Origin: Thioalkalivibrio sp. ALE31
GTDB lineage: Bacteria > Pseudomonadota > Gammaproteobacteria > Ectothiorhodospirales > Ectothiorhodospiraceae
Direction of reading: 5' to 3'
DNA length: 64,000 nt
Assembly (NCBI RefSeq): GCF_000377405.1
Contig: NZ_KB905022.1
Coordinates: forward strand, 62,001 to 126,000
Shown here: positions 7,903 to 17,045 of the stretch, in pieces
Layout of the letters: each line of letters opens with the position of its first letter
How positions within the stretch are numbered: the first letter of the stretch is position 1
Notes under the pieces: generated by a model
Told to the model about the DNA's origin: nothing
The model's database searches: none
Seen by the model: only the letters and a program-made list of their open reading frames with translations
Translations under genes and position numbers: made by a program

Positions 7903-10900
7903 TTAGTCGGTGGCGTGGTGGGTGAGGGTGGCGCCGCGGTCGAAGCGGCCTTCGTAGAGGCGCAGCAGGGCGGGGATCACGAAAAGTACCAGCACGGTGG
8001 CGATGGCCAGGCCGAACACGATGGAGATGGCCATCGGGATCAGGAACTGGGCCTGGACCGAGCGCTCGAACAGCAGCGGGGTCAGGCCGGCGATGGTGGT
8101 GACCGAGGTCAGGATCACCGCGCGCAGGCGCTGGCAGGCGGCCTCGACGATCGCCTCCTGCAGGGCCAGGCCGGCCTCGCGCAGGCCCTGGTAGAAGCTC
8201 ACCAGGATGATCGAGTTGTTGACCACGATCCCGGTCAGGCCGAACAGGCCGAACAGCGACAGGATGGTCAGCTCCACGTTAAGGATCCAGTGGCCCAGCA
8301 GGGCGCCGAGGATGCCGAACGGGATGATCGCCATCACGATCAACGGCCAGCCCCAGGACCCGAACACCCAGGCCAGGGTGATGTACATTAGCCCCAGCGC
8401 CAGGACCAGGCCCGTGCGCATGTCGGCGAAGGTCTCGGCCTGGTCGGCCGCGCGCCCCTCGAACGAGTATTCGATGCCGTAGCGCGCCGCGAGGTCGTCC
8501 AGCGGGCCGTCTTCCAGCGCCGCACGGATGCGCGCGGCGTTGTTCACGCTGCGGTCGACCTCGGTGGAGACCTGGATCGCCAGACGGGTGTCGGCATGGC
8601 GCAGGGTCTCGAAGCCCTGACGCGAGCGCAGGTCCACCACGCTGCCCAGCGGCACGAACTCGCCGCTGGGCAGGCGCAGATTCAGGCGCTCCAGGCTCTC
8701 GCTGGAATGGCGCTCGGCATCCGGCAGGCGCACGCGCACCTCCACCTCTTCCAGCCCGTCCTGGTAGAGCTGGGCGAGGTGGCCATCATAGGCATCGCGC
8801 AGCTGGGCGCCGACCGATTCGGTGGTCAGGCCCAGGGCGCGACCCTCCGGCTTGACCTGGAACACCAGTTGTTCGCGACCGAATGGCGTGTCGTCGTTGG
8901 TGGCGAAGGTACCCGCAAAGTCATCGAAAATCTCCGCCAGATCCAGGGCGGCGTTCTTCAGGACGTGCGGGTCATCACCGGTCAGGCGCACCTCGAGGTC
9001 GCGTCCGGGCGGCCCGGTCTGGCGTTCGTCGATGCTGAAGTTCTCGATGCCCGGGGCCTGGCGCACGCGGTCCTCCCAGGCCTGGATGAACTCGCGGTTA
9101 CGCACTTCGCGCTGTTCGGGAGAGACCAGCTCGACCTGGATGTTGCCGAACTGGTCGCCGCGCGGGGCGTTGCCGTCGCCGGGATCGATGCCGCGGCCGA
9201 GCCGGGTGACGGAGGCGCGCACCAGGTCGCCGCCCAGGGCCTCCTCGGTCTCGGCCAGGGCCTCCTCGACGTGGATCAGGAAGGCCTCGACCCGCTCCGG
9301 CGGTGTGCCGGCGACAAAGTTGACCCCGGCGTTGACGATGGTGCCCTCGGGCGACGGGAAGAAGGTGAAGCCGATGCGTCCGCTGGCGGCCAGACCGATG
9401 GCGAGGATCAGCGCGCCGACCGCCAGCGCCAGGGTGGTGCCCGAGTGGTTAACCGACACGGTGACCGCGCGGCGGAAGGCGCCATTGCGGAAGGTCTCGA
9501 AGCCGTTGTCGAAGCGTTCGCGCAGGCTGCCGGCGCGCGGCGGCTTGAGCCGGTGCATCACGCCTTTCAGGTGCGCGGGCAGGATCAGGAAGGCGATCAG
9601 GAGCGTGGCGACGATCACGCAGATCACCACCAGCGGGATGTCGAACAGGATGTTGCCGATGATCCCGCCGATCAGCATCAGCGGCAGGAAGGCCGCCACC
9701 GTGGTCAGCGAGGCGGCGATCACCGGCCCGACCATGCGCCGGGCGCCGTCGCGCGCGGCACGGCTGGCCGAGAGCCCGCGCTGGTGCAGGCTGTAGGCGT
9801 GCTCGGAGACCACGATCGCGTTGTCGACGATGATCCCCAGCGACATGATGAAGCCGAACAGCGAGATCATGTTGATGGAGCCGCCGACCACCCACAGCAC
9901 CACGAACGCGGCGGTAAAGGCGATCGGGATGCCCAGCGCCACGCGCAGGGCGATATGCCGGTTGAGGAAGAGGAACAGGATCCCGAGCACCAGCAGCAGG
10001 CCGCCCAGGCCGTTCTTCAGCAGCAGGGTGATGCGCTCGGAGAGCAGCTCCCAGAAGGCGTCGGTCACCTGCAGATCGACGCCCGGAGGCAGGGCGGGGC
10101 GTGTTTCTTCCAGCCAGTCCTCCAGCACTCGCGCGGCCTCCAGCGAGTCGCCGGTCTCCGAGCGCAGCAGCTGCATCTCGATCGCGCGCTGGCCGTTGGC
10201 GCGGGCGCGCACCTGGCCGTCGCGGTGGCGCAGGTCGAGGGTGGCAATGTCGCCCAGGGTCAGGCGTCCCAGTTCGCCGTCGCCGCGCAGGACCAGCCGC
10301 TCGAAGCTGACGATGTCGCGGGCCTGTTCCAGGCTGCGGATCTGGCGCGCGGTGTCGTCGCGGCCCACCGAGCCGGCCGGCAGGTCCTGAGCCATCGCGC
10401 GGATCTGCTCGGCGATGTCCGCCAGCGTCATGTCCAGGCGATAGAGCGTCGCCGAGGGCACCTGGATGGCCATCTCGTCTTCGGTCAGGCCGGTGAACTC
10501 GATGCGCGCGATGCCGGCATCCAGCAGCTCGCGCTCGAACTGACGCGCGAGGATGCGCAGCTGCTGGGGGTCTTCGGGGCCGGTCAGCAGCAGCCGTGCC
10601 ACCGGCTCGTAGCGGATCACACGGGTGACCACCGGGGTCTCGGCCGCTTCCGGCAGGTTGCGCTGCTGGTTCACGCGGTCGTTGACCTGCTCCAGCGCCA
10701 GGGTCATGTCGGTCCCGGCCTCGAACTCCATGGTCACCACGCCGATGCCCAATGCCGAGGTGGAGGTCATGTTGCGCAGGCCGTCCACCGTGCGCAGGTC
10801 CTGCTCCAGCGGGTCGACGATGGCGCGCTCGACATCCTCCGCGCTGGCCCCGGTCCAGGGCACCTCCACGGTGATGAAGTCGAGCTCGAAGTTGGGGAAG

Positions 10901-11091
10901 AACTGGGTGTTGAGCTTGGTCAGGGCAAAGGCCCCGGCCAGCAGCATCAGCGCGATCAGCAGATTGGCCGCGAGGCGGTGTTCCAGGAACAGCTGGATCG
11001 GCCCGCGCGGGGGCCGGTCAGGGTCCTGCGCGCCGCCCCCGGGCATCGGCTGCCCGGATGCCGGCGAGTTGCCGGGTTCCGCTTCGCTCAT
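7903..11091 (-). CDS. RND efflux transporter permease (AcrB/SwrC-like)
   Basis: A 1062-aa inner-membrane pump of the HAE-type RND family. The first helix (LAANLLIALMLLAGAFAL) is followed by a large periplasmic porter domain, then helices 2-6 with LGIIVDNAIVVSEHAYSL, where the first of the two AcrB TM4 aspartates is kept and the second is Asn, as in many SwrC-like pumps. The second half repeats this layout (FGLFGLTGIVVNNSIIL). The start codon overlaps the stop of the adaptor gene (ATGA at 11088-11091), so the two are translationally coupled. No outer-membrane channel gene is adjacent. Substrates cannot be told from sequence. Confidence 0.95.
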   Translation of the reverse strand: MSEAEPGNSPASGQPMPGGGAQDPDRPPRGPIQLFLEHRLAANLLIALMLLAGAFALTKLNTQFFPNFELDFITVEVPWTGASAEDVERAIVDPLEQDLRTVDGLRNMTSTSALGIGVVTMEFEAGTDMTLALEQVNDRVNQQRNLPEAAETPVVTRVIRYEPVARLLLTGPEDPQQLRILARQFERELLDAGIARIEFTGLTEDEMAIQVPSATLYRLDMTLADIAEQIRAMAQDLPAGSVGRDDTARQIRSLEQARDIVSFERLVLRGDGELGRLTLGDIATLDLRHRDGQVRARANGQRAIEMQLLRSETGDSLEAARVLEDWLEETRPALPPGVDLQVTDAFWELLSERITLLLKNGLGGLLLVLGILFLFLNRHIALRVALGIPIAFTAAFVVLWVVGGSINMISLFGFIMSLGIIVDNAIVVSEHAYSLHQRGLSASRAARDGARRMVGPVIAASLTTVAAFLPLMLIGGIIGNILFDIPLVVICVIVATLLIAFLILPAHLKGVMHRLKPPRAGSLRERFDNGFETFRNGAFRRAVTVSVNHSGTTLALAVGALILAIGLAASGRIGFTFFPSPEGTIVNAGVNFVAGTPPERVEAFLIHVEEALAETEEALGGDLVRASVTRLGRGIDPGDGNAPRGDQFGNIQVELVSPEQREVRNREFIQAWEDRVRQAPGIENFSIDERQTGPPGRDLEVRLTGDDPHVLKNAALDLAEIFDDFAGTFATNDDTPFGREQLVFQVKPEGRALGLTTESVGAQLRDAYDGHLAQLYQDGLEEVEVRVRLPDAERHSSESLERLNLRLPSGEFVPLGSVVDLRSRQGFETLRHADTRLAIQVSTEVDRSVNNAARIRAALEDGPLDDLAARYGIEYSFEGRAADQAETFADMRTGLVLALGLMYITLAWVFGSWGWPLIVMAIIPFGILGALLGHWILNVELTILSLFGLFGLTGIVVNNSIILVSFYQGLREAGLALQEAIVEAACQRLRAVILTSVTTIAGLTPLLFERSVQAQFLIPMAISIVFGLAIATVLVLFVIPALLRLYEGRFDRGATLTHHATD

Positions 11092-12344
11092 CGACCGGAA
11101 TCCTGCTGTTCCACCTCGACCCGCAGGCCATCCACGGCATTCGGCAGGCGCGTGGCGATCAGGGTGTCGCCGGCGGCGATGGCGTCACTGCGGATCAGCG
11201 CGAGGGTATTGCCGTCCGCATCGATGAAATCGCCCAGGCGCTCGACCTGCAGCGACTCCAGGCGCCCGTCCACCACTCGGAACACGCGGTCACGCCCGAA
11301 CAGGGACTCGAATGGCACCGCGAGGCTGTCGGGTTCCTCCGGCAGTTGCAGGCGCAGTTCGACAAAACGGTTCAGCGGGAGTTGTTCGCCCCCGGAGCGC
11401 ACCTCGAACACCCCGCGCATCCCGGCATCGCCAGTGCGGGTCTCGCCCTCCAGGCGCACCAGTTCGGTCTCGACCGTGTGGCCGGCGACCTGGGCAAGGG
11501 CGGGCAGGGGTGTGTCCCCCTGCAGCAGGCGTTCGACCCGGGCGATCAGGTGTTCCGGGAGGCTGGCGCGGATCTCCAGGTCATCCACCGCGAACAGGCG
11601 CAGCAACGGGTCTCCTGGTCGGGCGCGCTCGCCCGCGGCGACGTCGACCTCCACGATACGTGCGTCGAAGGGCGCGCGAATGGTCGTGCGTTCCAGGTCG
11701 ATCTCGGCCTGGGACTCGGCGGCGCGGGCACGTGCCAGGCGGGCCTCGGCCTGGGCCCTGCGCATCGGGGCGTCGGCCACGGCCTGCTCGCGGTTGTCCA
11801 CGGTGATGCTGGCCTGCTGCAGCCGCTCGCGGGCGGCATCGAGATCCGATTCCGAGCCAAGGTTGCGCTCGCGCAGGTCGCGGGCGCGCTCCAGGCCGCG
11901 TTCGGCGATCGCCAGGAGTTCGCGCTCGCGCTGCAGGGCCTCGCGGTCGAAGCGGGCACGCAGTTCCTCGCTTTCGACCGCGCCCTCCAGCTCGCGGCGC
12001 TCGGCCTCGCGCTGGTCCAGCAGCAGCCGGGCCTCGCGCGGGTCGATCTGCACCAGCGTGTCGCCGGCGGCCACGCGCTGGCCGGCGCGCGCCGGCACGG
12101 CTTCGATCTCGCCCTCCACCGCGGCGCGCAGCTGGGCATCGCGGGCGGAGCGGCTGCGCCCGTTGAGGATCACCCCCGGCCGGTGCGTCCCGGGCTCGGC
12201 GGTCACGCCCTGTACCGGCCAGGTGCGCTCGCTGGCCTCCGGCGGCGGCGCCTCGGGCCCGGTCGCGCGCAGGACCATGAAGCCCACCACGGCGACGGCG
12301 AGGATCAGGACGGGAAGAAGGGCTCGGCGGAGGGCGCGCGGCAT
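11088..12344 (-). CDS. RND efflux periplasmic adaptor (HlyD/AcrA family)
   Basis: A 418-aa membrane-fusion protein. It has an N-terminal anchor (LRRALLPVLILAVAVVGFMV), a lipoyl-like half (GRSRSARDAQLRAAVEGEIE), a long alpha-helical hairpin rich in Arg/Glu/Ala at residues about 115-215, the second lipoyl half (IRAPFDARIVEVDVAAGERA) and beta-barrel domains. It links the downstream RND pump to an outer-membrane channel. The start at 12344 is chosen because it precedes the anchor; the frame continues upstream but into a palindromic element. It is the first gene of the two-gene operon and is divergent from the copper chaperone gene. Confidence 0.92.
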   Translation of the reverse strand: MPRALRRALLPVLILAVAVVGFMVLRATGPEAPPPEASERTWPVQGVTAEPGTHRPGVILNGRSRSARDAQLRAAVEGEIEAVPARAGQRVAAGDTLVQIDPREARLLLDQREAERRELEGAVESEELRARFDREALQRERELLAIAERGLERARDLRERNLGSESDLDAARERLQQASITVDNREQAVADAPMRRAQAEARLARARAAESQAEIDLERTTIRAPFDARIVEVDVAAGERARPGDPLLRLFAVDDLEIRASLPEHLIARVERLLQGDTPLPALAQVAGHTVETELVRLEGETRTGDAGMRGVFEVRSGGEQLPLNRFVELRLQLPEEPDSLAVPFESLFGRDRVFRVVDGRLESLQVERLGDFIDADGNTLALIRSDAIAAGDTLIATRLPNAVDGLRVEVEQQDSGR

Positions 12345-12489
12345 GGACGTCTCGTTTGTGGCTTGGCAGTTCGGTGGGGCGGGTGCGGCCCGTCGCTTGG
12401 AGGCACCTGCGGGCCGGAGGTTCCCTTCGCGGGCGTTATCGTACCACCGCGGTTTGTGGGGGAACCCCCGCGGTTGCGGTCGGTCCCCA

Positions 12490-12757
12490 GGGAAACACTG
12501 ATGAATGTACACGCTCGCGCTCGAGTCGCTTTTGCGTGCGAACAAGGCGCGGTGACTGCCGTGCAGTCATTCTGCACAAGGGAGCCGCAACGCCGTTCCC
12601 ACGCAAAAGAGGCCGAGCCCCTCCGGGGTTGGCGCCCCAGGTTCCCCGATCCTGCGTTGCGCCGCTAGCAGGTAGAACCACTACCCGCTGCACGACGCGC
12701 CTGGTCTCGGAAAACCTGGGGTGCCAACGCGAGCGTGCACATTCATCAGTGTTTCCC
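12490..12757. mobile_element. TA-flanked palindromic element (MITE-like), copy 1
   Basis: 268 bp. It begins GGGAAACACTGATGAATGT and ends with the inverted counterpart ACATTCATCAGTGTTTCCC. Inside are two hairpin arms: arm A (CTCGAGTCGCTTTTGCGTGC against CACGCAAAAG) and arm B (GTTGGCGCCCCAGGTT against AACCTGGGGTGCCAAC). No coding capacity is evident. It lies between the divergent RND adaptor and copper chaperone genes, ending 43 nt before the latter's start, so it may affect its 5' leader. The flanking dinucleotides are CA and TT, so the TA duplication is not visible here. Confidence 0.88.
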
Positions 12758-12800
12758 TTGTGTGTCAATATTACGTTTTGCTTAAATGAGGTGAAAGGTT

Positions 12801-13355
12801 ATGAAAGGATCCAGGCTGTTTCCGGCAGTGTTGCTGACGACCACCCTTCTGGCGGGCGGCGCGGTCGCACCGGCGCTGGCCGACGCGCCCGAGGTCTGCG
12901 AGTGCCGGGCGGGCCTCGAGATGGAGGGGACGCCCTGGATTCGGCTGATGCCGGGTGACATGACCGGCGGCTACTTCGTCCTGCGCAACCATGGCGAACA
13001 GGACCTCCGGATCGTCGCCGCGCAGGCGCCGATCTCCGAGGTGGTGGAACTGCACGAGCATGCCCACGTGGACGGGGTGATGCGCATGCGCCAGGTCGAG
13101 GGGCTGGACCTCCCGGCGGGCGAGACCCTGGTGCTGGAGCCCGGTGGCCTGCACCTGATGTTCATCGGGCTGCACGAGCCGCTGACGGCCGGCGACTGGA
13201 TCCCGGTGACCCTGGAGTTCGCGGATGGCGAGACCATGGAGATCCATGCCCGCGTACAGCGTGGCGAGGGTGCCAGTGGCGGCCATTCGGGTGGCCACAT
13301 GATGGAGGGTGACGCCCCTGGCATGGGTGCCGAAGGCGGACACCACGGGCACTGA
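12801..13355 (+). CDS. Periplasmic copper chaperone PCu(A)C family
   Basis: A 184-aa protein with a signal peptide (to about residue 27) and a PCu(A)C domain. The Cu(I) site fits the family pattern exactly: His85-x10-Met96-x21-His118-x-Met120. The C-terminal tail (from about residue 153) is rich in His, Met and Gly (GGHSGGHMMEG), a second likely copper-binding segment. An extra CEC pair lies at residues 33-35. Such proteins deliver Cu(I) to the CuA centre of cytochrome oxidase. Start chosen on the signal peptide and the upstream AGGTGAAAGG. The palindromic element ends just upstream. Confidence 0.93.
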   Translation: MKGSRLFPAVLLTTTLLAGGAVAPALADAPEVCECRAGLEMEGTPWIRLMPGDMTGGYFVLRNHGEQDLRIVAAQAPISEVVELHEHAHVDGVMRMRQVEGLDLPAGETLVLEPGGLHLMFIGLHEPLTAGDWIPVTLEFADGETMEIHARVQRGEGASGGHSGGHMMEGDAPGMGAEGGHHGH

Positions 13356-13373
13356 GGCCCGGGGCTTGCCCGA

Positions 13374-14231
13374 CTACTGATTGGCGGGCCGGTTCGGGAT
13401 CTGGATGTCGGCATCCGCGCGCAGCGTCTCCAGGAATTCCTGGATGGCGCGGCTTTCGAGGATCTCGACCAGTTCGGCGCGCACGGCATTCAGTTCCGGC
13501 ACCTCGATTTCGCGGGTCTCCTCCAGACGGATGAGGTGCCAGCCAAAGCGGCTTTCGACCGGCTCCGCGGTGGTTTCACCCGGCTCCAGGGCCACGGTGG
13601 CGTCGCTGAACGCGGGGACCATCTGCTCCGGAGAGAACCAGCCCAGCTCGCCGCCGCGGGCGGCCGAGCCGGGGTCGATGGAATGGGCCTCGGCCAGTTC
13701 GCCGAAGTCCGCGCCGTCGTCCAGCTCCGCGAGGAGTTCGCGGGCCTGCTGTTCCTCTTCGACCAGGATATGGCGGGCGCGGTACTCGGTGCCGCGCATC
13801 TGCTCAACCTGGCGTTCGTACTCCGCCTCGAGGTCGTCGCGGGTGATCTCCAGCTCTGCGGTGATGCGTTCCATCAAAAGCGAGGCCAGCAGGTTGGTCT
13901 CCACCATGCGCAGGATACGCCGGGTCTCGGCATCGGTATCCAGGCCGCGGTTGACCGCCTCCTGGCGCAACAGCTCCAGGCTGATCAGCTCTTCCAGCGT
14001 GCCATCACCCTCGGCCAGGCCCGGGTCCTCGTCCATGCCGGAGTAGGTAAACAGGTCGGCCCGGGTGATGGGCTCGCCGTTGACGAGGGCGACGGTGTCG
14101 ACGTCGTCGGTATCGGTGGTGATCGCGTCCGTTTCGGCATCCGGTGCGGGCGCCTCCTGTGCGTCGCAGGCGACCAGCACACCGGCGAAGGCCAGGGTGG
14201 CGAGCGTGGTGGCAAGGGGACGAAGTCGCAT
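13374..14231 (-). CDS. Parvulin-type peptidyl-prolyl isomerase, lipoprotein
   Basis: A 285-aa protein with a lipoprotein signal (lipobox LVAC near residue 22), a SurA-like N-terminal helical region and a parvulin domain (about residues 150-245: YRARHILVEEEQQARELL, GGELGWF, FGWHLIRLEE). It would act in the periplasm, membrane-anchored, on folding of exported proteins. The start at 14231 overlaps the stop of the YciI gene by one base (TGATG), so they form one unit. It converges with the copper chaperone gene, the two stops being about 20 nt apart. Confidence 0.9.
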   Translation of the reverse strand: MRLRPLATTLATLAFAGVLVACDAQEAPAPDAETDAITTDTDDVDTVALVNGEPITRADLFTYSGMDEDPGLAEGDGTLEELISLELLRQEAVNRGLDTDAETRRILRMVETNLLASLLMERITAELEITRDDLEAEYERQVEQMRGTEYRARHILVEEEQQARELLAELDDGADFGELAEAHSIDPGSAARGGELGWFSPEQMVPAFSDATVALEPGETTAEPVESRFGWHLIRLEETREIEVPELNAVRAELVEILESRAIQEFLETLRADADIQIPNRPANQ

Positions 14232-14527
14232 CAGAACACCTGCTTGAAGGGGCGTACGTCGACCGCGGTGTACACGCCGGCCGCGACGTAGGGATCGGCG
14301 TCGGCCCACGTGCGGGCGGCTTCCAGGGACGGGAATTCCGCGACGATCAGGCTGCCGGTGAAGCCGGCCGGGCCGGGGTCGTTGCTGTCGATGGCGGGAA
14401 ACGGGCCGGCCAGGACCAGCCGGCCGTCGTCGCGCAGGGCCTGCAGCCGGGCGACGTGTTCGGGCCGCGCGGCGAGGCGGGCATCCAGCGAGTCGGGGGC
14501 GTCCTGGCCCTGGATCATGTACAGCAT
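14231..14527 (-). CDS. YciI family protein
   Basis: A 98-aa ferredoxin-fold protein of the YciI family, opening with [17 protein letters not shown] and containing the conserved His (RPEHVARL) and Asp region ([13 protein letters not shown]) and the C-terminal [12 protein letters not shown] signature. Family members are cytosolic; some have weak hydrolase or dehydrochlorinase-like activity, but the usual role is unknown. First gene of a two-gene unit with the isomerase. Upstream lies palindromic element copy 2, which separates it from the divergent yciO gene. Confidence 0.9.
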   Translation of the reverse strand: MLYMIQGQDAPDSLDARLAARPEHVARLQALRDDGRLVLAGPFPAIDSNDPGPAGFTGSLIVAEFPSLEAARTWADADPYVAAGVYTAVDVRPFKQVF

Positions 14528-14608
14528 GGGGTGTTCTCCTTGATTTTGGGTGCATCGTAACCGATCACTGGCCGCGCCTCGCGCTCCGGGTTCGCAGTTT
14601 TCCCGCTA

Positions 14609-14876
14609 AGGAAACACTGATTCATGTACACACCCGCGTTGGCACCCCAGGTTTTCCGAGACAAGGCGCGTCGTGCAGCGGGTAGTGGTTCTACCCGCAA
14701 GCGGCGCAACGCAGGATCGGGGAACCTGGGGTGCCAACCCCGAAGGGGCTCGGCCGCTTTTGCGTGCGCACTGCGTTGCGGTTCCCTTGTGCAGAGTGAC
14801 TGCACGGCAGTCACCGCGCCTTGTTCGCACGCAAAAGCGACTCGAGCGCGGGCGTGTACATGAATCAGTGTTTTGT
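14609..14876. mobile_element. TA-flanked palindromic element (MITE-like), copy 2
   Basis: 268 bp, inverted relative to copy 1. It begins AGGAAACACTGATTCATGT and ends ACATGAATCAGTGTTTTGT. TA precedes the left end; CA follows the right end, probably a mutated TA. Arm B comes first (GTTGGCACCCCAGGTTTTCC against GGGAACCTGGGGTGCCAAC), then arm A. It lies between the divergent yciI and yciO genes, about 80 nt from each start, so it may carry or disturb both promoters. Open frames inside it are not gene-like. Confidence 0.9.
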
Positions 14877-14958
14877 CAGGGCCGGCCCGTGCGCGTTCTT
14901 ATGGGCGTGGCGGCGGATGCGCTACACTGCGCAGCCGATCCCCGCGTCGAATCGATCC

Positions 14959-15573
14959 ATGATCTCGATCCACCCCGAAAACCCCCAGCCCCGGCTGATC
15001 CGGCAGGTCCTGGACCGGCTCCAGGACGGGGCCGTGATCGCCCTGCCGACGGATGCCTGCTATGCCCTGGCCTGCCTGCCGGGGGACAAGACCGGGGCGG
15101 ACCGGATCCGCCGTATCCGCCAGGTGGACGAGACCCATCATCTGACCCTGCTGTGTCGCGATCTCTCCGAGCTGGGCGTGTACGCGAAGGTGGACAACAC
15201 CGCGTTTCGCCTGATGAAGGCGCTCACGCCGGGGCCCTACACCTTTATCCTGCCTGCCACCCGCGAGGTGCCGCGACGTCTGCAGCATCCCAAGCGCCGC
15301 ACCATCGGACTGCGCGTGCCGGCTAGTCCGATCCTGTCGGCGTTGCTGGCGGAGCTCGGATCACCGCTGATGTCGGCGACCCTGCAGCTCCCCGGGGACG
15401 AGAACCCGCTGAGCGAACCCTGGGAGATCGAGGATCGCCTGGGCAAGGTGGTGGATCTGGTGGTCGATGGCGGGGCCGGGACCCTGGAGGCGACCAGTGT
15501 GCTGGACCTGACCGGTGATGCCCCCGAGGTGATCCGTCACGGGATGGGCGATGTGGGATTTCTGGATGAATAG
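14959..15573 (+). CDS. yciO: YciO/Sua5/YrdC family protein (threonylcarbamoyl-AMP synthase-like)
   Basis: A 204-aa protein close to E. coli YciO in length. It shows the YrdC-domain elements: GAVIALPTDACYALAC, a KTGADRIRRIRQ helix, LTPGPYTFILPAT and RRTIGLRVPASP, with PLMSATLQLPG near the end. Sua5/YrdC proteins make threonylcarbamoyl-AMP for t6A tRNA modification; YciO paralogues carry the same fold but their cellular role is less clear. The start at 14959 (MISIHPENPQPRL) matches the family N-terminus. Probably transcribed with the following YdgA-like gene (50 nt gap). Confidence 0.9.
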   Translation: MISIHPENPQPRLIRQVLDRLQDGAVIALPTDACYALACLPGDKTGADRIRRIRQVDETHHLTLLCRDLSELGVYAKVDNTAFRLMKALTPGPYTFILPATREVPRRLQHPKRRTIGLRVPASPILSALLAELGSPLMSATLQLPGDENPLSEPWEIEDRLGKVVDLVVDGGAGTLEATSVLDLTGDAPEVIRHGMGDVGFLDE

Positions 15574-15623
15574 CCCCGGCCGCATACCGAGGCTACGGCG
15601 CGGCACGGCCGCAGGGAGGCGCA

Positions 15624-16991
15624 ATGCGTAAGTGGGTGGTTCTGGCTGTGGTCGTGCTGGCGGTGGCCGCTGTGTGGCCGGTCGTGGTCGGCAAGCAGGT
15701 GGAGGGTACCGTTGCCGGAACGCACGAGGCCCAGCTGGGCGAGGTGCAGCTGCGCCACGAGATGCTTGAATACGAACGCGGCTACCTGGGCGCCAGCGGC
15801 CGCAGCCGGCTGATCCTGGAAGACCCCGACGGGCGCTTCGAGATCCCGCTGGTGCACGATATCCGTCATGGTCTGCTCGGGGCGCGCGGCGATTCGTTCG
15901 TGGATCTCGACACCCTGGCAGCGCCGGACGATTCCCTGCTCGGCCATCTGCTGCGCTCGCTGGATCTGCAGGTGCATTCGCGCTCGGGGATCGGCGGTGG
16001 GGTGACGACGCGCGTTGCGTTCGACGACCTGCGCATGGACCTGATGAGCGTGCCCGAGGTGGCCGAGCATGCCGCCACGGTGGGTGGCCCGCTGTGGCTG
16101 GATCTGGCGGCCGGCCAGGGTCGGTTCGCCTGGTCGGCCGAGCAGATCCTGGTGAGTCTGGATCTGCCGGAGCTGAGGCTGTCGGACGACACCTTCACCT
16201 GGGAGGCGCAGGACGCCCGCTACGCCACGGTGTTCGAGGCCGACGCCGACGGGGTCTTCGGGCGCCTGCCGGACTACGAGGGCGGCCTGGCGGCGTCCGT
16301 GGTGGAGCTGCGCGAGGGCGAGGCGAGTCGGCTGCGGATCGAGCGCCCGCGTCTGGATGCCTTCCAGCAGACCAACAACGACCGCATGGACTCGCGCCTG
16401 CGCCTGCAGGTCGAGCAGGCGCGCATGGACGATGGCGCCGGGGATGCGCTGACGCTGAGCGCCCTGGACCTGCAGGCGGGCATCCTGCGCTGGGATCGTC
16501 CCAGCCTGCTGCAGTTGCTCGGCGAACTGGAATCGATCGAGGCGCGTGGCATCAAGGGCGAGCAGCGCACTGCCCTGATCGGCGCGGCGATGATCGACGC
16601 CGTCGGCGGGATGATCGAGCACCGCCCGGTGGTCGAGCTCAAGGCATCGCTGAACGAGGAGCCGGCGCGTCAGGTCGCGCTGGACACCGAACTGGGGCTG
16701 TACGGCACGCAACAGACCTTCGCTACCCGTCCGCTGGAGACGCTGCGGCTGGACAGCGAACTGCGTCTCGGGCTGGAATGGGTGGCCGAATTCGACGCCG
16801 CCTATCCCGATATCGACCTGGATGCACAGCTGCACGCCCTGGCGGCCGATGGCTGGCTCCGCCGCGATGCCGAGGCCGGGTACTGGCACAGCACGCTGGC
16901 CATGGCGGACGGCCGGGTGCATATCAACGACGTGGATCGCACGGCCATGCTGCTGGCGATGCTGTTCGCCTTTTCCGGCGGCATGTTCTGA
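15624..16991 (+). CDS. YdgA family (DUF945) protein
   Basis: A 455-aa protein of the YdgA/DUF945 family. It has a single N-terminal membrane anchor (WVVLAVVVLAVAAVWPVVVG) followed by a large, probably periplasmic, beta-rich region. The family hallmarks are the short anchor, a GxxxE-type sequence and a C-terminal repeat-like segment with DAQLHALAADGWL. Function of the family is unknown, with links to envelope or motility phenotypes in E. coli. It sits between yciO and trpS on the same strand. Confidence 0.85.
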   Translation: MRKWVVLAVVVLAVAAVWPVVVGKQVEGTVAGTHEAQLGEVQLRHEMLEYERGYLGASGRSRLILEDPDGRFEIPLVHDIRHGLLGARGDSFVDLDTLAAPDDSLLGHLLRSLDLQVHSRSGIGGGVTTRVAFDDLRMDLMSVPEVAEHAATVGGPLWLDLAAGQGRFAWSAEQILVSLDLPELRLSDDTFTWEAQDARYATVFEADADGVFGRLPDYEGGLAASVVELREGEASRLRIERPRLDAFQQTNNDRMDSRLRLQVEQARMDDGAGDALTLSALDLQAGILRWDRPSLLQLLGELESIEARGIKGEQRTALIGAAMIDAVGGMIEHRPVVELKASLNEEPARQVALDTELGLYGTQQTFATRPLETLRLDSELRLGLEWVAEFDAAYPDIDLDAQLHALAADGWLRRDAEAGYWHSTLAMADGRVHINDVDRTAMLLAMLFAFSGGMF

Positions 16992-17045
16992 GACGACTGA
17001 CCGGGCGTGGATGCGCCCGTTTCCTGACAGGAAGGGATTGATTCC

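Noticed and set aside
8596-12501. A very long open frame on the plus strand, opposite the RND pump and adaptor
   Set aside because: It is antisense to two clear conserved genes; the translated sequence is low-complexity (rich in Arg, Gln, Gly) as expected for a GC-rich shadow frame.
14606-14830. Open frames inside the palindromic element copies
   Set aside because: They differ between copies in frame and end at the element edges; no shared protein is encoded.
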